Shown in pieces: positions 14,037-20,643 of a DNA stretch of 39,553 nucleotides (positions are counted from its first letter, which is position 1; every line of letters starts with the position of its first letter). Origin of the DNA: JAWWPY01 sp964412845 (GTDB lineage Bacteria; Actinomycetota; Actinomycetes; Streptosporangiales; Streptosporangiaceae); contig CAYPQM010000050.1 in NCBI GenBank assembly GCA_964412845.1, positions 1 to 39,553 of the forward strand, read 5' to 3'. The position numbers and the translations under genes were made by a program. The notes beneath the pieces are model-generated. The model did not search any database. It saw nothing but the letters and a program-made list of their open reading frames with translations, and was not told where the DNA came from.

Positions 14037-16550
14037 CTAGCGCGCAGCCGCTGGGAGCAGCCCGTGTTGCAGCGCGTACCGCGTCGCCTGGGCCCGGTTC
14101 CGCAGCCCGAGCTTGCGGTAGATGGTGGCCAGGTGCCGCTCGACGGTGCCCTCACTGAGGTGCAGTTCGCCGGCGATGGCCTTGTTGGAAAGCCCGGCCG
14201 CGAGCTGGGCCAGCACCTCGGCCTGGCGAGCGGTCAGCGCGCCGGGTGGCCGGGTCGGCGGCGGCTGCCCGGCTTCGGCGAGGGCGGCCCGCACATCGGG
14301 CATCCGGTTGCTGTTCCCGGCACCGATCGCCCGCGCCTCGGCCTCACGCAGCAGCCGGGCTGATTCACCTGACTGGCCGAGATGATGCAGCGCGACGCCC
14401 AGGCCGCACAGCGCGAGCACCATGTCGTGCACGTTGCCACCCGCGGTGAAGCAGTCCAGCGAGCGCTGATAGTGCCGGGCGGCGCCCGCGAACTCCCGGC
14501 TGGTCCGGGCCAGATCGCCCTGGACGCACGCGATGGTACCGGTCAGCTGCAGGTCCCCCAGGTCGCCCGCGAGGTCAGCGGCCTCCGCCAGGGCCCGCGC
14601 CGCGTGGCTGACCTGGCCGGTCTTGACGAACACGTCAGCCAGGTTGGCCAGGCCAATCGCCACCGACCGCGGGTCACCCAGCTTCCGCTTGACCGCGAGA
14701 GTCTCCTCGAACAGCCGCTGGGCCCGGCCGAATTCGACCGCGTCCACAGCGGTCAGGGCTACATTGTTCAGCGCAGCGGCGATCCCGGGCTCGTCGCCGA
14801 GCTGCCGCCGGTGCGCCACCGCCAGCTCGAAGTGGCGGCAGGCCTCGGCGTGATCACCCAGGTACCGGTGCGCGGCGCCGAGCACGGTCGCAGCCTTAGC
14901 GGCGAGGTCGAGGGCGCCGAGCGAGTTGAAGGCCCGCAGCGCCCGGCTGGCCTGCTCGATCGCCGACCGGTAGTCGCCGTTCTCGGTGGCGAGCACGGCC
15001 GCGGCCCACCATGCCCGGGCCAGCTCAGCGCCGCCGCTGGCGCTGGCTCCGCAGGAAATGAATGCTGCCAGCCAGCGCCTGCCCTCGGCCACCCGGCCGG
15101 TCGTCAGCCACCAGCGCCACAGTGCCGCGCTGGTCTCCAGCCCCACAGTGAACTCGCCGGCGGCCTGGGCCCAGGTGAGTGCCGCTTCCAGGTCGGCGGT
15201 CGCCCGCTGCATCCTGGTCACCCAGGCGGCGCGCTCGCCGCCCGCCAGGGCTTGTTCGCTCGCCCGGGCCACGGCCGCGAAGTGCTGTGCGTGACGGGCG
15301 CGGGCGAGCTGCGTGCTGCCCGCCGCCTCGAGTTGCTCGGCCGCGTACTCCCGCAACGTGTCCAGCATCCGGTAGGCGGTCTGGTCGGTGTCGTGCCGGG
15401 TGACCAGCCAGGAAGAGTCAACGAGGCGGCGCAGCGGATGCACCAGGTGATCCGCGTGCTGCGCGGTGACGGCCACCGCGTCGGCCAGGGTGAACCAGCC
15501 CGCGAAGACCGACAGGACCCGGAGCACGGCACGCTCGTCCGGGCCGAGGATGGCCGTGCTCGATTCCGCGACAGCACGGAGCGTGCGCGCGCGGTGATCA
15601 CCACCTGGCTGGGACCGGCCCAGCAGATCGAACCTCCGGTCCAGAATCTGGCCGACCGACAGGGTGCCCACCCAGCCCGCCGCGAGCTCGATGGCCAGCG
15701 GCAGCCCATCCAGCCGCCGGCACAATTCGGCCACCGGCGGCGCGAGCTCGGCGGTGATCTCAAAACCCGGCATCCGCTCCGCGGCCCGGGCGGCGAAAAG
15801 CCGGACGGCATCGCTCCCGGCAATGGCCGGCACCGACGCGCCTGGCGGCGGGCAGGCGAGCACGGGCACCGGCCAGACCTGCTCGCCGGGAACCCCGAGG
15901 ACACACCGGCTGGTGATGACGATCCTGGCTCCGGGCACCTCGGCCAGGACCCGGCTGGCCAGGTCGGCCACCCCGGCGAGGACATGCTCAGCGCCGTCGA
16001 GCACCAGCACGCCAGGGCGGTCCATGAGCGCGCTGGTGATGGACGCGCCAGCGGGCGCGCCGGGACGGTCGCGAATACCGAGCGCTGCGGCGACCCTGGT
16101 GTCGACCAGGGCGGCATCGGTGATCATGTCCATCGCGACGAACGTGGCGCGGACCGGCTCGGCATCGGCCGGCGGGCGGCGCAGTACCTCCAGCGCCAGC
16201 CGGGTCTTCCCTGATCCGCCCGGGCCGATCAGGGACACCAGCCTGCTGGAGGCGAGCAAGGCGGTGACCGCCGCGATCTCGGGCTCGCGGCCGACGAATG
16301 AGGACAGCGGGATGGGCGGTGTGCCAGCGGGCGGATGCTGCGGCGGTTGCTCCTGGTCCAGGTCGTCGAGCTTCCGCCGGGCCATCGCCGACATGCCGTA
16401 CCGCGCGTTCTCCCAGCGTCTGACGCTCACGGATGACACGCCGAGCCGGGCCGCCAGCTGCTCCTGGGTCAGCCCCAGCCGGATCCGGAGCGCCCGGACC
16501 CGCGTGGCCTGCGCGCCCCGGTCCTCGTCTCGCGCACGCGCGGAACTCAT
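14037..16550 (-). CDS. STAND regulator with N-terminal XRE and C-terminal LuxR HTH domains
   Basis: 837 residues. An XRE/Cro helix-turn-helix opens the protein ('RIRLGLTQEQLAARLGVSSV' then 'SVRRWENARYG', about 22-52). An NB-ARC/STAND ATPase follows, with P-loop GPGGSGKTRLALEVL near 107-121, Walker B VLVLDGAEHVL and the GLPLAIELAAG motif. A long TPR region spans about 400-760, and a LuxR HTH closes it ('LTARQAEVLAQLAAGLSNKA', 'GTVERHLATIYRKLGLRNRA'). STAND proteins switch on ATP binding and oligomerisation. Having DNA-binding domains of two families at the two ends is unusual. ATG at 16550 is chosen; a start at 16592 is possible. The signal and targets are unknown. Confidence 0.92.
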   Translation of the reverse strand: MSSARARDEDRGAQATRVRALRIRLGLTQEQLAARLGVSSVSVRRWENARYGMSAMARRKLDDLDQEQPPQHPPAGTPPIPLSSFVGREPEIAAVTALLASSRLVSLIGPGGSGKTRLALEVLRRPPADAEPVRATFVAMDMITDAALVDTRVAAALGIRDRPGAPAGASITSALMDRPGVLVLDGAEHVLAGVADLASRVLAEVPGARIVITSRCVLGVPGEQVWPVPVLACPPPGASVPAIAGSDAVRLFAARAAERMPGFEITAELAPPVAELCRRLDGLPLAIELAAGWVGTLSVGQILDRRFDLLGRSQPGGDHRARTLRAVAESSTAILGPDERAVLRVLSVFAGWFTLADAVAVTAQHADHLVHPLRRLVDSSWLVTRHDTDQTAYRMLDTLREYAAEQLEAAGSTQLARARHAQHFAAVARASEQALAGGERAAWVTRMQRATADLEAALTWAQAAGEFTVGLETSAALWRWWLTTGRVAEGRRWLAAFISCGASASGGAELARAWWAAAVLATENGDYRSAIEQASRALRAFNSLGALDLAAKAATVLGAAHRYLGDHAEACRHFELAVAHRRQLGDEPGIAAALNNVALTAVDAVEFGRAQRLFEETLAVKRKLGDPRSVAIGLANLADVFVKTGQVSHAARALAEAADLAGDLGDLQLTGTIACVQGDLARTSREFAGAARHYQRSLDCFTAGGNVHDMVLALCGLGVALHHLGQSGESARLLREAEARAIGAGNSNRMPDVRAALAEAGQPPPTRPPGALTARQAEVLAQLAAGLSNKAIAGELHLSEGTVERHLATIYRKLGLRNRAQATRYALQHGLLPAAAR

Positions 16551-16659
16551 CGACCTCACATCTCCGCCGCCCCGCGAATACCGTCGCCTCAACCTATCGC
16601 CCGGTGGCCGGAAATGCTGGGCCGAGCCAAGGTTGGGCGGCGCTTGCCGCCGGTGCCGT

Positions 16660-16730
16660 GCGGCGCTGCTACCGTGCCCGTGGTGAATGGCCGCTGGCCA
16701 CCGCGGGCGCCGATATCAACGGCGAGTTCG
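16660..16730 (+). pseudogene. Decayed 5' fragment of the ankyrin-repeat gene
   Basis: Two blocks match the start of the ankyrin gene downstream. 16660-16686 aligns to 17236-17262 (promoter-like TANNNT and the GTG start; differences at only a few bases). 16691-16730 aligns to 17361-17400 with 36 of 40 identical bases, the part encoding AGADINGEF. Between the blocks 94 bp are missing relative to the intact gene, which shifts the frame, and similarity stops after 16730. This is a non-functional remnant of a duplicated ankyrin gene or of its 5' end. Confidence 0.8.
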
Positions 16731-16749
16731 GACCTTTGCGGGGGTACCG

Positions 16750-17097
16750 TCAGTCCTGGCGCAGCAGCGTGTAGCGGACCGTCTGCACCCGGATCAGGCC
16801 GTCGCGGAACACGAACGTGTCGATGCCGTCTTCGACCCGGGTCTCACCAGCATCCGCGGTCCATTCCAGGAACAGGACGTCGCCTTGGTAGATCTGAGTT
16901 GGCAGCGCCCAGGCCGCGTCTGGCACGTCGCTGAGCAGCCGGGTGAACGCCGCGCGCACGCCGTCTTTGCCATGCTGCACGCCGGCCGGCGTGATGAAGA
17001 CAGCATCGTCGGCGTAGTCGGCGACGATCTCATCCAGGTCACCCGCACCGAGCGCCTGGGCATGGTGGGCAAAGACTTCCTCGGGTGTGCGCGTCAT
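16750..17097 (-). CDS. SnoaL/NTF2-like domain protein
   Basis: 115 residues, one cone-shaped NTF2-like domain of the SnoaL/ketosteroid-isomerase-like type. The N-terminus reads 'PEEVFAHHAQALGAGDLDEIVADYADDAVFITPAG', with the D/Y/A pattern usual at that position, and ends in strands 'TFVFRDGLIRVQTVRYTL'. Such proteins bind small hydrophobic ligands or act as isomerases/hydratases; nothing here fixes a reaction. AAGGGA lies 8 nt before the ATG. It sits between the ankyrin remnant and the intact ankyrin gene, and is divergent from the latter. Confidence 0.85.
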   Translation of the reverse strand: MTRTPEEVFAHHAQALGAGDLDEIVADYADDAVFITPAGVQHGKDGVRAAFTRLLSDVPDAAWALPTQIYQGDVLFLEWTADAGETRVEDGIDTFVFRDGLIRVQTVRYTLLRQD

Positions 17098-17220
17098 TGC
17101 TCGTCCCTTCGGTAGCTGGCAGCTCAGGCTTACCGTACGGCCATCGGAGAACCGCCGGACAGGCCCCCCGCACCAATTCTGGCCGGCCCGGCCAGCCTGG
17201 CCCGGCCCGGCAAGCTGGCG

Positions 17221-17251
17221 TTGGCCGGCGCTCGCGCGGCGCTGCTAACGT
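17221..17251 (+). promoter_or_regulatory. Candidate promoter giving a leaderless ankyrin mRNA
   Basis: TAACGT (17246-17251) fits the actinobacterial -10 pattern TANNNT and stands exactly 7 nt before the GTG start at 17259. A TTGGCC sits 19 bp upstream (17221-17226). There is no Shine-Dalgarno sequence. The remnant copy keeps the same arrangement (TACCGT at 16670-16675, GTG at 16683). Confidence 0.45.
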
Positions 17252-17258
17252 GCCCGTC

Positions 17259-18398
17259 GTGACCGACGCATCCGCGCCTCATCTCGGGTACCGACCGCCC
17301 AAGGCCGGGGAACCGGCGCTGCACCGTGCTGCCCGCTGCGGCGATCGCGCCGCGATCCGGTCGCTGGCCGCCGCAGGCGCTGATATCAACGGCGAGTTCG
17401 ATCTCAGCCTCGATCCCGATGGCCACCCCATACCGGCCACGCCGCTGATGGTCGCGGCCGTCTCGGGTGACGGCGCCAGCATCGAGACCTTCGACCTGTT
17501 GCTCTCATTAGGCGCGCTACCGCGCCAGAGGATGCGAACCCGCTCAGCCGCTCGCTTCGCCGCCGCCGGCCTGGGCTGGAACTACCAGCCTGGCGGGGAT
17601 GCCCAGCGGCTGCGGCGCTGCCTGGAGCTTGGCTGTGACCCGGACGAGACAGATTTCCGCGGCGTCACGCTACTCGCGGACGCCGCCCGGACAGGCGACG
17701 TGGAACGCGTGCACGTCCTGCTCGCGGCGGGCGCCAGCCCGGATCCAGCCGGCCCACCGGGCACTGGTGATCCCGGTACGGCCGCGGGCCCGCGCTGGTT
17801 CCAGATTCCGGTGTTCGCGGCGGCCGGGCGGGGTGACGCGGAGATGACCCGGCTGCTGCTGGATGCGGGTGCGGACCCGGCGGCCACCGACCACCGGGGC
17901 CGCACTGCGCTGTTCGCCGCCCGCGGCCAGGCTGCCGTGCTCCTGCTGGTCGCCGCGGGCGCTGACCTCACCGCACGCGATGAGCAGTACTGGGCACCGC
18001 TGGACGACGCGGTGGCCGACGGCGACATCGAACGGGCGGCAGGTTTGCTGGCCGCAGGCGCGGACGTCAATGCCAGCCACGAGGGCGGTTACCCCGCGGT
18101 CCTGCACGCGGTCAGCTCGCACAGCCGATCCCTGCCGATGATGCGGTTGCTCATCGAGGCGGGGGCCGACCCGCACGCCGTGACCGCTCTCGGCTGGAAC
18201 GCGTTTCACGCCGCCGTCGACGTCAACGGCTCCGCGGCCAACTCCGAGGAGTCGGTCCGTGACACGCTCGGCTTCCTGCGCCACCGTGGCGTGGACATCA
18301 ACCACCGTGACCGGGACGGCAGCACGCCGCTGCAGCGTGCGCAGGCGTACGGGACCCCGACCGAGGTACGCGTCCTGCGGGAAATGGGCGCGCGATGA
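17259..18398 (+). CDS. Ankyrin-repeat protein
   Basis: 379 residues made almost wholly of ankyrin repeats. Recognisable units begin at 'GEPALHRAARCGDRAAIRSL', 'GVTLLADAARTGDVERVHVL', 'FQIPVFAAAGRGDAEMTRLL', 'GRTALFAARGQAAVLLLVAA', 'YWAPLDDAVADGDIERAAGL', 'YPAVLHAVSSHSRSLPMMRL' and 'GWNAFHAAVDVNG', with a last unit near the C-terminus. The recurring 'AAGAD' turn is conserved. No signal peptide, membrane segment or effector domain is attached, so it is probably a cytoplasmic protein-binding scaffold; partners are unknown. The GTG start has no ribosome-binding site but a -10-like box 7 nt upstream, suggesting a leaderless transcript. A decayed partial copy lies about 0.6 kb upstream. Confidence 0.9.
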   Translation: MTDASAPHLGYRPPKAGEPALHRAARCGDRAAIRSLAAAGADINGEFDLSLDPDGHPIPATPLMVAAVSGDGASIETFDLLLSLGALPRQRMRTRSAARFAAAGLGWNYQPGGDAQRLRRCLELGCDPDETDFRGVTLLADAARTGDVERVHVLLAAGASPDPAGPPGTGDPGTAAGPRWFQIPVFAAAGRGDAEMTRLLLDAGADPAATDHRGRTALFAARGQAAVLLLVAAGADLTARDEQYWAPLDDAVADGDIERAAGLLAAGADVNASHEGGYPAVLHAVSSHSRSLPMMRLLIEAGADPHAVTALGWNAFHAAVDVNGSAANSEESVRDTLGFLRHRGVDINHRDRDGSTPLQRAQAYGTPTEVRVLREMGAR

Positions 18399-18409
18399 GC
18401 CGGCCGGCC

Positions 18410-18451
18410 AAGCTGGCAAGGAAGCTGGCAAGGAAGCTGGCAAGAAACGTC
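18410..18451 (+). repeat. 12-bp tandem repeat, copy 1 of a dispersed intergenic element
   Basis: AAGCTGGCAAGG is repeated three times (18410-18421, 18422-18433, 18434-18445 with the last base changed), preceded by a CCGGCCGG tract and followed by AAACGTCA-like sequence. It starts 12 nt after the ankyrin stop codon. A second copy in the opposite orientation lies at 20565-20608. Confidence 0.75.
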
Positions 18452-18489
18452 ATATCTCGGCGCCCCACGATCCGTTCTCCTGGGTAACG

Positions 18490-18514
18490 GCTGCCCCGGC
18501 CCGACCGGGGCAGC
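18490..18514 (+). terminator. 10-bp perfect hairpin between ankyrin and lipoprotein genes
   Basis: GCTGCCCCGG (18490-18499) and CCGGGGCAGC (18505-18514) enclose a 5-nt loop. It is 92 nt after the ankyrin stop and 28 nt before the lipoprotein start, so it is either the ankyrin terminator or a structured leader of the lipoprotein mRNA. Confidence 0.6.
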
Positions 18515-18541
18515 TCCCGACCGAACGGAGTGACACCACAC

Positions 18542-19111
18542 ATGCCGCACCGACTTCTCGCGGCGAGCCTCTGCCTCGCCGGCATCGTGCTCGCCGGATG
18601 CTCCAGCCCGCCCGCCCTCTCCGGCGGGCCCAGCGCTCTGCCCTCCGCGCTGAGTCAGCTGTCTGGCACCGCGGGAAGCTCCGGGCCGCCGGATGCCAGC
18701 CTGGCCGGCATTCATGCTTGCAGGCTGGTCCCCGCCGCAGTCGTGACCCAAGTGCTCGGCCAGCTCGCTTCGCCCGCCTTCGAGTCACCTGGCGGGCTGG
18801 CCTGCTTCTACTATCCCGCCGTGCCGGGTGGCGTCGGCCCGAGCGTCATCATGACGGTGACCAACCGCTCTGCCTTCGAAGCGGAGCGGGAGTTCGACCA
18901 GGGTGTCTCACAGTCGGGCCAGATCCGGCTGCTCCCCGTGCACGGCATCGGGGATGACGCCTACGCGACGATGCTGCCGCAGGGCGAGCATCAGTTCGAG
19001 CTCAGCGCCGCGAAGGGCGGCAGAGCGATCCATATCTCCGTTGGCAGCACGAATCCGGCGGATCAGCAACGGGTCCGCGACCTGATGACCACGGCGATCG
19101 GGAATCTCTGA
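18542..19111 (+). CDS. Putative lipoprotein (DUF3558-like)
   Basis: 189 residues. A short signal peptide (MPHRLLAASLCLAGIVLAGC) ends in a good lipobox, followed by a Ser/Pro/Gly-rich linker. The domain then reads 'ACRLVPAAVVTQVLG', 'GGLACFYYP', 'VTNRSAFEAE' and 'VHGIGDDAYA'. This order of a Cys-containing first helix, a second Cys, and a 'G.GD.A' turn is typical of DUF3558-type actinobacterial lipoproteins of unknown role. ATG at 18542 is preferred over a GTG at 18530 because GGAG lies upstream and the signal peptide is then compact. It is convergent with the DUF2207-like gene. Confidence 0.8.
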   Translation: MPHRLLAASLCLAGIVLAGCSSPPALSGGPSALPSALSQLSGTAGSSGPPDASLAGIHACRLVPAAVVTQVLGQLASPAFESPGGLACFYYPAVPGGVGPSVIMTVTNRSAFEAEREFDQGVSQSGQIRLLPVHGIGDDAYATMLPQGEHQFELSAAKGGRAIHISVGSTNPADQQRVRDLMTTAIGNL

Positions 19112-19115
19112 ACGG

Positions 19116-19162
19116 GATCAGCCGACAGCCGGCAGGCGGCCCGGTTCCGGCCCGCGCTGATC
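19116..19162. terminator. Inverted repeat between convergent genes
   Basis: GATCAGC (19116-19122) and GCTGATC (19156-19162) flank a 33-nt G+C-rich centre between the lipoprotein stop and the convergent DUF2207-like stop. The loop is long, so termination is only a possibility. Confidence 0.3.
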
Positions 19163-20504
19163 AGGCGCCGGCCGGGGGCAGGGCCGCCGGGGACATGGCG
19201 ATCAGGTGGTTGCGGCGCGGGTCCACCTGCACATGGACGAGAATGCCCGGCCGACTGCTCGCGTAGGCCTGGTACGCGACGCTGAGCGCCCAGGCCTGCT
19301 CCCGCTCTCCGTCATCGATCACAACGCAGTAGCGCGTCGTCTCGGAGTTCTCATCGCCTTTGATGATCATGGTTCGCCGCTGCAGGATCTGGCCGTCGAA
19401 CTCGGCGAACGGCGGCAGCCGCCGCGCCCGCGCAGCGCAGCGGACGAGGATCCACAGGGTGCCCGCCCATACGCTGCCCGGCAGCAGCGCAAACAGCCCC
19501 GCCCACAGCAGCCCGGCCTGCAGCGCCAGGATCAGCGTCATGGTGACTGGCAGGACGCCAACGGCCGTGACCGCGCCGAGCAGGATGACGCCTGGCACGT
19601 ACGCTTCGTCCGTCGTGCCGACGGTGACGCGGTGCCAGCGGCCACCATAAGACGACCACAGGTGATCGCCGTCCTCGGCGAAAGCCGCCACGGCGGCCGG
19701 GGCCGCGCCCAGTGCCGCGGCGTAGCCGATCCTGCGGTCTCCGTCGGCCGCGAGCAGCGCCGTGCCCGCCGTCGGCCGGGAGCGGCTGCCGGTAACCGCC
19801 ATCCGGAAGCCGAGCCACTCAGCCGCGGCGGCCCGTCCCGCCCGGGTGAGCACGGTATGCCGCCGCAGCGCCGCGGGCAGCCTCAGGATCACCGCGTAGC
19901 CGAAGACCGGCCAGGCCAGGGCCAGCAGGACAGGTGCGCCGTGCCGGGCCAGCGCGGCGGCCGTCAGCACCGCGGCCGGGATGCCGGCCGCCGCGAGCAG
20001 TGCGTGCGTGCCTCGGCCGATGCGCCTGCGGGTCAGCCCTCGCCGGCTGGCGTCGGCCCGCACTTCGTCCGCGAACGCCGTGTGGAACTCGTTCTCATCA
20101 GGCTCAAAGCCGCTGCCGAGCGCGGCACCGGGCACGATTCCCGTGCCCGCCGCGCGGAACCCGAGGTGCGCGACCGCCGCGCGCTCATATGCCGTCAGGT
20201 TTTCCCGCTCATCCACCGCCGGCCCGTCCTGCGGCTCAGGCACCGGCAGCCGGCACAAGACCCGGCCCGGCTCGATCTCCTCCATCCGGAACCAGCCACG
20301 CGCGGCGAGGTCAAGCAGGGTAGCGGCGTAGCCATCGCGCTGGAGATCGCCGGCCAGCAGGCTCACCAGGGCCGGCGGCTCGCCGCGCAGCGCCAGTGAT
20401 GCTGGCGCGGGACCGGGACGCCGGGGCCAGGTGCTGGCGGCAACCAGAGCGATCAGGCCCAGCCATCCGCAGGCTGCGGCCTCCGCGGCAGGCACGATGA
20501 TCAC
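19161..20504 (-). CDS. DUF2207-like membrane protein lacking the extracellular part
   Basis: 447 residues. After an N-terminal hydrophobic helix comes 'LVSLLAGDLQRDGYAATLLDLAARGWFRMEE', the winged-helix-like segment that follows the membrane anchor in DUF2207 proteins. Three to four further hydrophobic helices follow (about 178-215 and 325-385), then a soluble tail beginning 'RTMIIKGDENSETTRYCVVI'. Usual DUF2207 proteins have a beta-rich extracellular N-terminal domain, absent here, so this is a short form. GTG at 20504 is chosen because GGAGGG stands 6 nt upstream; a longer frame to 20630 would run into the repeat element and is unlikely. Function unknown. Confidence 0.75.
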   Translation of the reverse strand: MIIVPAAEAAACGWLGLIALVAASTWPRRPGPAPASLALRGEPPALVSLLAGDLQRDGYAATLLDLAARGWFRMEEIEPGRVLCRLPVPEPQDGPAVDERENLTAYERAAVAHLGFRAAGTGIVPGAALGSGFEPDENEFHTAFADEVRADASRRGLTRRRIGRGTHALLAAAGIPAAVLTAAALARHGAPVLLALAWPVFGYAVILRLPAALRRHTVLTRAGRAAAAEWLGFRMAVTGSRSRPTAGTALLAADGDRRIGYAAALGAAPAAVAAFAEDGDHLWSSYGGRWHRVTVGTTDEAYVPGVILLGAVTAVGVLPVTMTLILALQAGLLWAGLFALLPGSVWAGTLWILVRCAARARRLPPFAEFDGQILQRRTMIIKGDENSETTRYCVVIDDGEREQAWALSVAYQAYASSRPGILVHVQVDPRRNHLIAMSPAALPPAGA

Positions 20505-20564
20505 GTGAGTCCCTCCGCTGCACGGCCATTGCCTCCTTGCTACGTGGCCAGGCGCGCGGGAACG

Positions 20565-20608
20565 TGACTTTTCTTGCCAGCTTCCTTGCCAGCGGCCGGG
20601 CAGGCCGC
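20565..20608 (-). repeat. Second copy of the dispersed 12-bp-unit element
   Basis: On the minus strand, GCTGGCAAGG plus AAGCTGGCAAGA is followed by a GTCA-containing tail, matching the element at 18410-18451 with one unit fewer. A small hairpin (GCGGCC/GGCCGC, 20592-20608) precedes the units. It lies between the STAND regulator and the DUF2207-like gene. Confidence 0.7.
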
Positions 20609-20643
20609 AGCACCCGGGCGGCGACGGCATCCCGGCGCGGACG

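Noticed and set aside
14382..16214. A 610-codon open frame on the plus strand opposite the XRE-LuxR STAND gene
   Set aside because: High G+C content leaves long antisense frames open. Its translation is rich in Arg, Gly, Pro and His with no domain, while the minus strand gives a complete conserved protein.
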